A stretch of DNA of 64,000 nt, from contig DATDGC010000069.1 of NCBI GenBank assembly GCA_036522275.1, forward strand, positions 1-64,000, in the 5' to 3' direction. Under the pieces are notes generated by a model. It searched no databases. It had not been told where the DNA came from and saw only the letters and a list, made by a program, of their open reading frames with translations. The DNA comes from JAHFRG01 sp036522275 (GTDB taxonomy: Bacteria > Pseudomonadota > Gammaproteobacteria > Burkholderiales > JAHFRG01). Shown here one piece after another: positions 44,431 through 53,133 of the stretch. Within the stretch, counting starts at the first letter, position 1; each line of letters begins with the position of its first letter. The translations under genes were made by a program, and so were the position numbers.

Positions 44431-45177
44431 CTATCTGCCTCCCGTAACATCAATAAACGCCCCGCTTGTGTACGAAGCTTCGTCCGAGAGCAGCCACATA
44501 ATCGCGTTTGCCACCTCGATAGCCGTGCCGCCGCGCTTCATCGGCACCAATTCCTTGACGCGATTCACTCGGTTCGGTTCGCCACCGCGGGCATGGATTT
44601 CGGTGTAGATAAAGCCGGGCCGCACGGCGTTTACGCGAATGCCTTCCTCAGCAACTTCCTTGGCCAATCCTATGGTCATCGAATCAATGGCGCCTTTGGA
44701 GGCGGCGTAGTCCACGTATTCGCCTGGAGAACCCAGGCGCGATGCAAACGATGATACGTTGACAATCGCTCCACCCGCCCCGCCGCGCTTGGTGGACATG
44801 CGCCGCACAGCTTCGCGAGCGCACAAGAAACACCCGGTAATGTTCGTTGTAAAGACACGGTTCAGACGGGCAGCATTCATGTCCTCCAGCTTCATTTGCT
44901 GCTCCAAAATCCCTGCGTTGTTGACGAGCGCAGTGATCGGTCCCAATTCCTTGTCCGACGTTTCAAACAATCGGATCACATCGGATTCAGAAGCCACGTC
45001 GCCAGCCACGGCGATGGCTTTCCCTCCGGCGCGGTTGATTTCGCTGACAACGGCATCAGCGGCGGTTCGATTTTGGAGATAGTTGACGCATACGGCGTAG
45101 CCGCGCTCGGCGGCAAGTTTCGCGGTAACGGCACCTATTCCGCGGCTGCCTCCAGTGATTACTATTATTTTATTCAC
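44431..45177 (-). CDS. Short-chain dehydrogenase/reductase
   Basis: A 248-residue SDR. The cofactor motif is VITGGSRGIGAVTAKLAAER (TGxxxGIG), then LVNNAGIL, NVSSFASR with the catalytic serine, and YVDYAASKGAI (YxxxK). IRVNAVRPGFIYTEIH is the usual PG motif. The overall pattern is close to E. coli YgfF-type reductases, substrate unknown. It ends just upstream of the cold-shock promoter and begins next to the second D repeat. Confidence 0.88.
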   Translation of the reverse strand: MNKIIVITGGSRGIGAVTAKLAAERGYAVCVNYLQNRTAADAVVSEINRAGGKAIAVAGDVASESDVIRLFETSDKELGPITALVNNAGILEQQMKLEDMNAARLNRVFTTNITGCFLCAREAVRRMSTKRGGAGGAIVNVSSFASRLGSPGEYVDYAASKGAIDSMTIGLAKEVAEEGIRVNAVRPGFIYTEIHARGGEPNRVNRVKELVPMKRGGTAIEVANAIMWLLSDEASYTSGAFIDVTGGR

Positions 45178-45204
45178 TGTTCAGAAATCCTAAGTTGTCG
45201 CCGC

Positions 45205-45585
45205 AAATATAATGCCGGGGGCAGCGCAGCGGCTGGTGGTTTCTGTCGGGGGCGGCCCGACAGCCGGTTACTTTCTCTTGCGCGGCCAAGCGAAAGTAAC
45301 CAAAGAGAACGCCGCCCTGCTGCGCCGGCCCTTCGGCAAGCCTGTCCTGAGTTAACCGAAGGACTTAGGGCTTCCTTCGGTTTGTTGGCAAGTTGGGCGG
45401 CTGCGCAACTCGCACGATCCGCTTCGCGGCCACGTGCTCAGACAGTGCTCGCCGGAATCTCCCAACTTGCCTGCCAAACCTCAGCGGCGCAAAAGGGGAA
45501 ATAACCGCCCCGTTTCGGCCTTGTCACTTGGCGGCTCACAGAGGGCGTCAAGAACACAAGTTGCTGAAAATTATTTCGATTCTGC
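45205..45585 (+). repeat. Dispersed repeat D, copy 2
   Basis: Same orientation and order as 42005-42385: hairpin GGTTACTTTCTCTTG/CAAGCGAAAGTAACC at 45266-45302, CCTTCGGCAAGCCTGTCCTG near 45330, CTGCGCAACTCGC near 45403, and TGTCACTTGGCGGCTCACAG near 45523, then CACAAGTTGC. It is more diverged in the middle. The two copies flank the genes from 42528 to 45177. Confidence 0.8.
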
Positions 45586-45611
45586 CGCGACTGTTTCATC
45601 GGCATAACAAG

Positions 45612-47291
45612 CTACAACTTGCCGGAAGTGCTGGCGATGCCTCTTAGCATCTCCGCCGCGTGCTTGCGCGTGGTTTCGGTGATCTTGACGCCGCCTAGCA
45701 TGCGCGCGATTTCTTCGATGCGCGCTTTTTCATTCATCACTTCAATGCGGCTCAAGATCGAGCCGTTGACCGAGGATTTGCTCACTTGCCACTGCTGATC
45801 GCCCGCCGCCGCGACTTGCGGCAAGTGCGTGATGCACAACACCTGGCGTTCCTTGCCAAGCTTTTTGAGCAGGCGCCCGACGATTTCGGCGACGCTCCCG
45901 CCGATGCCCGCATCCACTTCGTCGAAAATCATGGTGGGCACCGCGCCGACTTTGCTGGTGACGACTTGAATCCCTAAGCTGATGCGCGACAATTCGCCGC
46001 CTGAGGCGACTTTCGCAAGCGGCCGTAACAGCAAGTCTTTATGCGCGCTCACCATGAATTCCACCTGCTCCAGGCCATAAGCCGCGCCCTCTTCAAGCGC
46101 ATTCAATGCCACCGAAAATTCTCCGCCGCTCATGGCAAGGTTTTGCATCGCTTCAGTAACCTCCTGCGATAGCAATTTCGCCGCTTTTTTGCGTGCCGCG
46201 CTTAATTTTTTAGCACGGGCTTCATACGCGCTGCACGCGATTGCTTCCTGTTCTTTGAGTTCCTCCACTCCGCCAACACCGCCCATTTCCTGCAAGCGCG
46301 CCTCGAACTTTTGCAGCAAATCCGGAATCTCTTCGGGCTTCACGCGATGCTTGCGCGCGGTTGAATGAATCGCATCAATGCGCCGCTCCGCCTGTTGCAA
46401 ACGTTCAGGATCGAGATCGAGCTTCTCCTGGTAATGCCGTATCGTGTACACCGCTTCCTGCAACTGGATTTGTGCTGGTTCCAGAATATCCAGAATTTCT
46501 TTCAAACCGGGGTCGTGTTCGATCAAGTTCCGGAAGCGGGAAATCAGCGAATTGAGCTGTGCGATCAGCGCAGCATCGTTTTCCGAAAGCGCATCAAGCG
46601 CCATTCCCGCAGCCTCGAGCAGAGTTGCGGCATGGGTAAGACGCGAGTGATCCGCCTGAAGCGATTGCCACTCATCGGGGGAAAAATTCAAGGTCTTGAG
46701 CTCGCGCGCCTGCCATTCCAGCTGCTCGCGCTCGGCGGCGAAGGCGGTGGCGTTGGTTTCCCATTCCTGCCGCCGTTTGCGCAAGCTTTGCCATTGACGG
46801 TAATGCTCAGCGACTTGCGCGGCCAGTTCGCCTAATCCGCCGTAGGCATCCACAAGTTCGCGCTGCGATTCGGCCTTGAGCAGTGTCTGGTGCGCATGCT
46901 GTCCGTGGATTTCCACCAGCTTCTCGCCCGCTTCGCGCATTTGCTGAACAGTCGCCGTGTGACCGTTGATGAAACCGCGCGAACGGCCGTTGGTTTCAAT
47001 CACACGGCGCATTAAACAAACACCGGAATCGCCCTCCAGATCATTGTCACGCAGCCAGGCGGAAAGCGAGTCCAATTTGCCGAAATCGAACTCGGCGGTA
47101 ATCTCTGCGCGCTCTGTGCCATTACGCACTACCACGCCATCGGCGCGCTCGCCCAGAGTGAGCGCCAGCGCATCAATCAGTATGGATTTTCCGGCGCCGG
47201 TTTCTCCCGTCAGCACGGTAAAGCCCGGCTTGAATTCGAGCTCCATCGAATCGACGATCACGAAATCGCGGATGATTAGAGCCTGTAACAT
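45612..47291 (-). CDS. recN: DNA repair protein RecN
   Basis: The start is the ATG at 47291 (MLQALIIRDFVIVDSMELEF), 559 residues. It is an SMC-like ATPase for double-strand break repair. Walker A is GETGAGKSILIDALALTLG near residue 29; the middle (about residues 150-390) is coiled coil; the C-terminal half has VASGGELSRISLGIQVVTS (ABC signature) and MIFDEVDAGIGGSVAEIVG (Walker B). It follows nadK by 4 bases, the usual nadK-recN pair. Confidence 0.96.
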   Translation of the reverse strand: MLQALIIRDFVIVDSMELEFKPGFTVLTGETGAGKSILIDALALTLGERADGVVVRNGTERAEITAEFDFGKLDSLSAWLRDNDLEGDSGVCLMRRVIETNGRSRGFINGHTATVQQMREAGEKLVEIHGQHAHQTLLKAESQRELVDAYGGLGELAAQVAEHYRQWQSLRKRRQEWETNATAFAAEREQLEWQARELKTLNFSPDEWQSLQADHSRLTHAATLLEAAGMALDALSENDAALIAQLNSLISRFRNLIEHDPGLKEILDILEPAQIQLQEAVYTIRHYQEKLDLDPERLQQAERRIDAIHSTARKHRVKPEEIPDLLQKFEARLQEMGGVGGVEELKEQEAIACSAYEARAKKLSAARKKAAKLLSQEVTEAMQNLAMSGGEFSVALNALEEGAAYGLEQVEFMVSAHKDLLLRPLAKVASGGELSRISLGIQVVTSKVGAVPTMIFDEVDAGIGGSVAEIVGRLLKKLGKERQVLCITHLPQVAAAGDQQWQVSKSSVNGSILSRIEVMNEKARIEEIARMLGGVKITETTRKHAAEMLRGIASTSGKL

Positions 47292-47295
47292 ATAG

Positions 47296-48168
47296 CTACG
47301 AGGTTTGGCTCCAATGCAGCTTTTCGCGCAGCATGTGGTAGTAGTTATGCCCCACCGGGTGCAGCAGGCGGATGGTGTCGGGAGCGCGGCGTACCTGGAT
47401 TTTGTCGCCATCGCGCAAATCGAAATGCGAATGGCTGTCGAAGTGCGCGCGCGCGTCACCCGAATCGTGCATCAGGATTTCCACGGTGGAATCGCCGCTC
47501 ACTATGATCGGGCGGTTGCTCAAGGTATGTGGAGCTACCGGCACCAGGGCGATCAAGCTCAACGAAGGATTGACGATTGGCCCGCCGGATGACAGCGCAT
47601 AAGCGGTGGAGCCGGTAGGGGTGGCGACAATCAGGCCGTCGGAACGCAAGGTATAGACGTACTGCTGATTGATATGAACGTCGAATTCAATCAAGCTGCC
47701 CTTCGCGCCCTTGCTTATCACCACGTCGTTGAATGCCAGCACTTTAAATACGCTCTGGTTGTTGCTGAAGATTTCCGCGGAAAGCAGCATGCGCTCTTCA
47801 GTGACATACTTGCCGTCAAGAATCGCGCCGATGGTCTCCAGCATGGTGTCCACCGAAATGTCGGTAAGAAACCCCAGCCGTCCCTGGTTAACGCCCACCA
47901 GCGCCACGTTGTGGGGGGCGAAGGTGCGGGCAATATTGAGCATGGTGCCGTCGCCGCCGATTACAATGGCGAGATTCGCGCGCTTGCCGATTTCCTCGAG
48001 CGCCAATACCGGGTAAGCGCTGTTTTCGAGATGCACCGAAGTCAGCCTATCCACCAGCACCGTGATACCGCGGCCTTCCAGGAAACGCGCCAGACGCAGC
48101 AGGTGCCCGGCGATTTCCGGGCTTTTGTATTTGCCGATGAGGGCAACTGTTTTAAAAGGATTGTTCAT
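47296..48168 (-). CDS. nadK: NAD kinase
   Basis: The start is the ATG at 48168 (MNNPFKTVALIGKYKSPEIA), 290 residues. It phosphorylates NAD to NADP. IVIGGDGTMLNIARTFA is the GGDG nucleotide-binding motif, and the NDVVISKGAKGSLIEFD and TPTGSTAYALSSGGPIVNP segments complete the active site. Length is standard. It is divergent from hrcA across a 134-base gap that holds a hairpin repeat. Confidence 0.96.
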   Translation of the reverse strand: MNNPFKTVALIGKYKSPEIAGHLLRLARFLEGRGITVLVDRLTSVHLENSAYPVLALEEIGKRANLAIVIGGDGTMLNIARTFAPHNVALVGVNQGRLGFLTDISVDTMLETIGAILDGKYVTEERMLLSAEIFSNNQSVFKVLAFNDVVISKGAKGSLIEFDVHINQQYVYTLRSDGLIVATPTGSTAYALSSGGPIVNPSLSLIALVPVAPHTLSNRPIIVSGDSTVEILMHDSGDARAHFDSHSHFDLRDGDKIQVRRAPDTIRLLHPVGHNYYHMLREKLHWSQTS

Positions 48169-48187
48169 GCCCAAATTAAACCATAAA

Positions 48188-48285
48188 AAAACAGTTAGGG
48201 GTGAGGAGTTAGGAGTGAGGAGTAAAAGCAACACTTTTAACAGAATTCAATTCTTTGTTCCCGTTCTCACACCTTACCCGTGGCT
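48188..48285. repeat. Hairpin of the GTGAGGAGTGAGG type between nadK and hrcA
   Basis: AGGGGTGAGGAGTTAGGAGT (48198 onward) is partly complementary to TTCCCGTTCTCACACCTTAC near 48259-48278. It lies in a divergent gap, unlike the other copies, so terminator function is not the only explanation. The hrcA promoter must overlap it. Confidence 0.55.
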
Positions 48286-48302
48286 TTGTGTAAAATTGAT
48301 TT

Positions 48303-49322
48303 ATGCTCAGCGAACGCGCCCAGGTACTGCTAAAAACCCTGGTGGAACGCTATATCAGCGACGGCCAGCCGGTAGGCTCGCGCGCGCTTTCGAAATATTC
48401 CGGTTTGGATTTAAGCCCCGCCAGCATCCGCAACATCATGGCCGACCTGGAAGAGATGGGTTTCATCGCCAGCCCGCATACTTCGGCCGGACGGGTACCC
48501 ACCCCGCTCGGCTACCGTTTCTTCGTGGACACCCTGCTCACCATCAAACCGCTCGACACGGCGCAAATCAACCAGCTGGAAGGTCAGTTACAGACCGAAA
48601 ATACGCAGAAATTGGTGCTTTCCGCCTCGCATTTACTCTCGGATCTCACGCACTTTGCCGGAGTAGTAGTGAACCCCAAACGGCGCAGTGCTACGTTCCG
48701 GCATATCGAATTCCTGAGCCTCGCCGAGAAGCGTATCCTGCTCATCATCGTCACCCATGAAGGCGACGTGCAAAACCGCATCATCTTTACCGAAAAAAAC
48801 TATTCCCCCGCGGAGCTTACTCAGGCCGCCAACTTCCTTAACCAGAATTATGCCGGCAGCACCTTCGAAGAAATACGCAAACATGTCCGGGAAGAGCTCC
48901 AGCAGTTGCACAGCGATATGACCGCGCTGATGACCGCCGCGCTGGAAGCGGGCAGCCAGGCGGTCTCGGAGTCGGCGGGCGACTACGTGATTTCCGGGGA
49001 ACACAACCTGCTGCACGTGCAGGACCTTTCCTCCAACATGGCGAAACTGCGCAGACTGTTTGATCTTTTCGAGCAGAAAACCACGCTGTTGCAACTGCTC
49101 GATGTCAGCGGCCGGGCACATGGCGTGCAGATTTTCATCGGCGGCGAGTCGGGCCTGGTGCCGCTTGACGAATGCAGCGTGGTCACCGCGCCCTACGAAG
49201 TGGACGGGCAAGTCGTGGGCACCGTCGGCGTGATTGGCCCGACGCGCATGGCTTACGAGCGGGTGATTCCCATCGTGGATATCACCGCGAAACTCCTCTC
49301 CAGCGCACTGTCGCAACATTAA
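48303..49322 (+). CDS. hrcA: Heat-inducible transcription repressor HrcA
   Basis: A 339-residue repressor. The N-terminal winged helix contains LLKTLVERYISDGQPVGSRA and SPASIRNIMADLEEMGFIAS. The GAF-like middle and C-terminal IFIGGESG and IGPTRMAYERVIPIVD complete the fold. HrcA binds CIRCE operators of groESL/dnaK-type genes; no clear CIRCE inverted repeat was seen upstream of grpE or dnaK here. It is followed 3 bases later by hemH. Confidence 0.95.
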   Translation: MLSERAQVLLKTLVERYISDGQPVGSRALSKYSGLDLSPASIRNIMADLEEMGFIASPHTSAGRVPTPLGYRFFVDTLLTIKPLDTAQINQLEGQLQTENTQKLVLSASHLLSDLTHFAGVVVNPKRRSATFRHIEFLSLAEKRILLIIVTHEGDVQNRIIFTEKNYSPAELTQAANFLNQNYAGSTFEEIRKHVREELQQLHSDMTALMTAALEAGSQAVSESAGDYVISGEHNLLHVQDLSSNMAKLRRLFDLFEQKTTLLQLLDVSGRAHGVQIFIGGESGLVPLDECSVVTAPYEVDGQVVGTVGVIGPTRMAYERVIPIVDITAKLLSSALSQH

Positions 49323-49325
49323 ATA

Positions 49326-50426
49326 ATGTCATCTTACCGGGCCGATCCTTCCTACCAGCACGGCGCGCCGACACAAACCGGCATCCTGCTCGTCAATCTC
49401 GGCACCCCGGATGCGCCGACCGCGCGGGCATTGCGGCCTTACCTCAAGCAATTCCTGTCCGACCCGCGCGTGGTGGAAATTCCCCGACCGATTTGGTGGC
49501 TGATTTTACACGGCATCATTCTCAACACGCGCCCGAAAAAATCCGCGGCCAAATATGCAAAGATCTGGATGGTGGAGGGATCGCCGCTCAAAGTGCACAC
49601 CGAACGCCAGGTAAATCTGCTGCGTGGCTATCTGGGGGAAAGAATCAAATCACCGCTTAGCATCGAATACGCCATGCGCTACGGCAAGCCTTCGATTGTT
49701 TCAGTGCTCGCCAGGCTCAAGCATTGCGAGCGTATTCTGGTGCTGCCGCTTTATCCGCAGTATGCCGCCAGCACCACCGCGAGCAGCTTTGATGCCGTGT
49801 TCAAGGAATTGCGACGCATGCGTAACGCGCCGGCGCTGCGTACCGTCAAGCATTATCACGACCACCCGGGTTATATCGCAGCGCTCGCGCAAAACGTTAA
49901 CGATTACTGGATGAAAAATGGCCGTCCCGATAAACTCCTCATCAGTTTTCACGGCGTGCCGCGCTACACGCTGGACAAAGGCGATCCCTACCATTGCGAA
50001 TGCCAGAAAACCGGGAGGCTGCTCGCTGAAGCGCTGGGGTGGGATGAGTCGCGCTATCAAGTCTGCTTCCAATCGCGTTTTGGACGCGCCGAATGGCTGA
50101 AACCCTACACCTCTGAAGTGCTGCACAAGCTCGGCAAACAACGTACCGAGCGGGTGGATGTGGTTTGCCCGGGTTTCGTCAGCGATTGCCTGGAAACGCT
50201 GGAAGAAATCGCCATCGAAGGCAAGGCCGCTTTCCTCGGCGCCGGTGGCAAGGAATTTCATTACATCCCCTGTCTTAACGAGCGCGCCGACTGGATACAT
50301 GCGCTTTGCGAAATCGCGCTGGAAAATCTGCACGGCTGGGTTTCAGTCAGATACGACACGCAAGCCGCTCAATTGGCCGGCCGCATGACCCGCGAGCGGG
50401 CATATGCTTTGGGCGCCAAAGCCTAA
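49326..50426 (+). CDS. hemH: Ferrochelatase
   Basis: A 366-residue enzyme inserting Fe2+ into protoporphyrin IX. TGILLVNLGTPDAPTARALR starts the fold; LLISFHGVPRYTLDKGDPYH contains the catalytic histidine; CPGFVSDCLETLEEIAIEGK has the conserved glutamates. Length is standard. It sits between hrcA and grpE, as in several betaproteobacteria. Translation start is close to the hrcA stop and no strong ribosome site is seen. Confidence 0.96.
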   Translation: MSSYRADPSYQHGAPTQTGILLVNLGTPDAPTARALRPYLKQFLSDPRVVEIPRPIWWLILHGIILNTRPKKSAAKYAKIWMVEGSPLKVHTERQVNLLRGYLGERIKSPLSIEYAMRYGKPSIVSVLARLKHCERILVLPLYPQYAASTTASSFDAVFKELRRMRNAPALRTVKHYHDHPGYIAALAQNVNDYWMKNGRPDKLLISFHGVPRYTLDKGDPYHCECQKTGRLLAEALGWDESRYQVCFQSRFGRAEWLKPYTSEVLHKLGKQRTERVDVVCPGFVSDCLETLEEIAIEGKAAFLGAGGKEFHYIPCLNERADWIHALCEIALENLHGWVSVRYDTQAAQLAGRMTRERAYALGAKA

Positions 50427-50443
50427 ATTCTTCTCAGTTTCCC

Positions 50444-50472
50444 CTTGAAATAGCCAAAAGCGGACCCACTTA
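50444..50472 (+). promoter_or_regulatory. Candidate sigma32 heat-shock promoter for grpE-dnaK
   Basis: CTTGAAA (50444-50450), 14-base spacer, CCCACTTA (50465-50472). This fits the sigma32 pattern (CTTGAAA and CCCCATNT) with one or two mismatches and lies 25 bases upstream of the grpE ATG. Confidence 0.6.
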
Positions 50473-50496
50473 AAGTACGTTTAACTGGAGGAAATA

Positions 50497-51054
50497 ATGC
50501 AAGATTCGCAGGAACATCCGGCGCCTGAGCTCACCCAGCCGAAGCCGACCGCCGCTGAGCAACCTGCCGCAGCGCAACACGCCGAAACCGCGCCCAGCAT
50601 GGAAGAACTGCTCAAGAAAGCCGAGCTCGCCGCGGAAGAGCACCACGATGCGTGGCTGCGGGCCCGCGCCGAAGCGGATAACATCCGCAAGCGCGCCCAG
50701 GTGGAAATCGCCAACGCGCACAAATACGCCATTGAAAGTTTCTCGAGCGCGGTACTGTCTGTGAAAGACAGCCTGGAAGCTGCGCTGGCCAGCGAAAATG
50801 CTTCCTCAGAAAGCCTTAAAAGCGGCGTGGAATTGACGCTGAAGCTGCTTGCTTCGGTATTCGAAAAATTCAACATCTGCGAAATCAGAGCGCTGGGCGA
50901 AAAGTTCGACCCGCACCGGCACCAAGCGATCACCACCGTCGAATCAGAGAGTGAACCGAACACGGTCATCAGCGTGATGCAAAAAGGCTACACGCTCAAC
51001 GACCGGGTCATCAGGCCGGCGCTGGTGGTGGTCGGGAAGCCCAAACAAACTTGA
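50497..51054 (+). CDS. grpE: Nucleotide exchange factor GrpE
   Basis: A 185-residue co-chaperone that releases ADP from DnaK. The N-terminal region to about residue 75 is helical and glutamate rich, with AWLRARAEADNIRKRAQVEI leading into the four-helix bundle. The C-terminal beta domain has FDPHRHQAITTVESE and VISVMQKGYTLNDRVIRPAL. CTGGAGGAAATA precedes the ATG, a strong ribosome site. It is followed by dnaK. Confidence 0.96.
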   Translation: MQDSQEHPAPELTQPKPTAAEQPAAAQHAETAPSMEELLKKAELAAEEHHDAWLRARAEADNIRKRAQVEIANAHKYAIESFSSAVLSVKDSLEAALASENASSESLKSGVELTLKLLASVFEKFNICEIRALGEKFDPHRHQAITTVESESEPNTVISVMQKGYTLNDRVIRPALVVVGKPKQT

Positions 51055-51114
51055 ATTTCCAGCATAGCACCCTGATATAACAAGCAACCGTTAACTTACG
51101 TTTAAGGAATCATC

Positions 51115-53040
51115 ATGGCAAAGATCATTGGAATTGACCTGGGAACCACCAATTCGTGCGTTGCCGTCATGGAAGGCGGCAAACCCAAGGTCATCGAAAA
51201 TTCAGAAGGCGCGCGCACCACGCCTTCCATCGTCTCCTACATGAATGACGGGGAAATCTTGTGCGGCGCGCCGGCCAAGCGCCAGGCGGTGACCAACCCG
51301 AAAAACACCTTGTCTGCAGTGAAGCGGCTGATCGGCCGGCGTTTCAGCGAGAAAGAAGTGCAAAAAGACATTGGCCTGATGCCTTACAAAATCATCGAGA
51401 ACAGCAACGGCGATGCCTGGATCGAAGTGCAGGGGAAGAAGATCTCTCCGCCCGAAGTGTCCGCCCAGGTATTGATGAAAATGAAAAAGACCGCCGAGGA
51501 CTATCTCGGCGAGAAGGTAGAGGAAGCGGTCATCACTACGCCGGCCTATTTCAACGATTCGCAGCGCCAGGCGACCAAGGATGCCGGGCGCATCGCCGGA
51601 CTGGAAGTCAAGCGCATTATCAACGAGCCGACCGCGGCGGCGCTCGCTTTCGGCCTGGACAAAAAGGAAGGCGACCGCAAGATTGCGGTCTACGACCTGG
51701 GCGGCGGCACTTTCGACATTTCCATCATCGAGATCGCCGTAGTCGAGGGCGAGCACCAGTTTGAGGTGCTGTCCACCAACGGCGACACCTTCCTCGGCGG
51801 TGAGGATTTCGACCAGCGGCTGATTGATTATCTGGCGGACGAATTCAAGAAAGAGCAAGGCATTGATCTGCGCAACGATGTGCTGGCTTTGCAACGCCTC
51901 AAGGAAGCGGCGGAAAAAGCCAAGATTGAGCTCTCCAGCACGCAACAGACCGAAGTCAATCTGCCGTACATCACGGCGGATGCACGCGGGCCGAAGCACC
52001 TCAATATCAAAATCACCCGCGCCAAATTCGAGAGCCTGGTTGAAGAACTGATCGAGCGCACCGTGGAGCCGTGCAAGATCGCGATCAAGGACGCCGGCGT
52101 GAAACTCTCCGACATCGAAGACGTGATCCTGGTCGGCGGCCAGACGCGCACGCCCAAGGTACAGGAAAAAGTGAAAGAGATTTTCGGCAAAGAGCCGCGC
52201 AAGGACGTCAACCCGGATGAAGCGGTGGCGGTCGGCGCAGCTATCCAGGCCGGCGTGCTGCAGGGCGAAGTCAAAGACGTGCTGCTGCTCGATGTCACGC
52301 CGCTTTCTCTCGGCATCGAGACCCTGGGCGGAGTAATGACCAAGCTCATCCAGAAAAACACCACCATTCCGACCAAGGCGCAACAGGTGTTCTCCACTGC
52401 CGATGACAATCAGACCGCGGTGACCATCCACGTGCTGCAGGGCGAGCGCAATATGGCCTCAGGCAACAAGAGCCTCGGTCAGTTTAATCTGACCGACATT
52501 CCGCCCGCGCCGCGTGGGCTTCCGCAGATCGAAGTCACTTTCGACATAGACGCCAACGGCATTTTGCACGTTTCGGCCAAGGACAAGGCGACCGGCAAGG
52601 AAAACAAGATCACCATCAAGGCGAGTTCCGGCCTGAAGGAAGAAGAAATACAGCGCATGGTCAAGGACGCCGAAGCGCACGCAGAAGAAGACCGCGAGGC
52701 GCTGGAACTGGTGAATGCGCGCAACCAGTGCGATGCTCTTATCCATTCAGTGAAAAAATCGCTGAAGGATTATGGCGAAAAACTCACGGCCGACGACAAG
52801 ACCAAGATCGAGTCTGCGCTGAAAGATGCTGAAGCCGCTCTCAAGAGCGACGACAAGGCCAAGATCGATGCCAAGAGCCAGGCATTGGCCGAGGCTTCTC
52901 ACAAGCTGGCGGAGCAAATCTACGCCCAGACTCAGGCGCAGCAGGCGCAAGCTGGCGCAGCCCCTGGCGACAGCGGCAAAAAATCGGATGACAGCAACGT
53001 AGTGGATGCCGAATTCGAGGAAGTGAAAGACAAGAAGTAA
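51115..53040 (+). CDS. dnaK: Chaperone DnaK (Hsp70)
   Basis: A 641-residue Hsp70. The ATPase domain begins KIIGIDLGTTNSCVAVMEGG, with VYDLGGGTFDISIIEI and DVILVGGQTRTPKVQEKV as phosphate and adenosine motifs. The substrate-binding domain follows LLLDVTPLSLGIETLGGVMT. The C-terminus ends SNVVDAEFEEVKDKK, the DnaJ/TPR-type acidic tail. It folds and refolds proteins with DnaJ and GrpE. Length is standard. Confidence 0.98.
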   Translation: MAKIIGIDLGTTNSCVAVMEGGKPKVIENSEGARTTPSIVSYMNDGEILCGAPAKRQAVTNPKNTLSAVKRLIGRRFSEKEVQKDIGLMPYKIIENSNGDAWIEVQGKKISPPEVSAQVLMKMKKTAEDYLGEKVEEAVITTPAYFNDSQRQATKDAGRIAGLEVKRIINEPTAAALAFGLDKKEGDRKIAVYDLGGGTFDISIIEIAVVEGEHQFEVLSTNGDTFLGGEDFDQRLIDYLADEFKKEQGIDLRNDVLALQRLKEAAEKAKIELSSTQQTEVNLPYITADARGPKHLNIKITRAKFESLVEELIERTVEPCKIAIKDAGVKLSDIEDVILVGGQTRTPKVQEKVKEIFGKEPRKDVNPDEAVAVGAAIQAGVLQGEVKDVLLLDVTPLSLGIETLGGVMTKLIQKNTTIPTKAQQVFSTADDNQTAVTIHVLQGERNMASGNKSLGQFNLTDIPPAPRGLPQIEVTFDIDANGILHVSAKDKATGKENKITIKASSGLKEEEIQRMVKDAEAHAEEDREALELVNARNQCDALIHSVKKSLKDYGEKLTADDKTKIESALKDAEAALKSDDKAKIDAKSQALAEASHKLAEQIYAQTQAQQAQAGAAPGDSGKKSDDSNVVDAEFEEVKDKK

Positions 53041-53049
53041 AAACGCTAA

Positions 53050-53130
53050 TCTCAGAGGCACAGAGATATAGAGGGAGCAAAATGTTTGCTCTGCCGATAC
53101 TCTGTGCCTCCGTGTCTTTGTAGTGATATT
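53050..53130. repeat. Hairpin between dnaK and dnaJ (CAGAGGCACAGAG type)
   Basis: TCTCAGAGGCACAGAGATAT (53051 onward) is complementary to ATACTCTGTGCCTCCGTGTC near 53098-53117. The loop is about 25 bases. It lies in the dnaK-dnaJ gap just upstream of the dnaJ ATG and may limit read-through or protect dnaK mRNA ends. Confidence 0.65.
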
Positions 53131-53133
53131 TTT

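Noticed and set aside
51202..52431. 409-residue frame opposite dnaK
   Set aside because: A classic antisense shadow frame of dnaK caused by codon bias; dnaK is certain on the plus strand.
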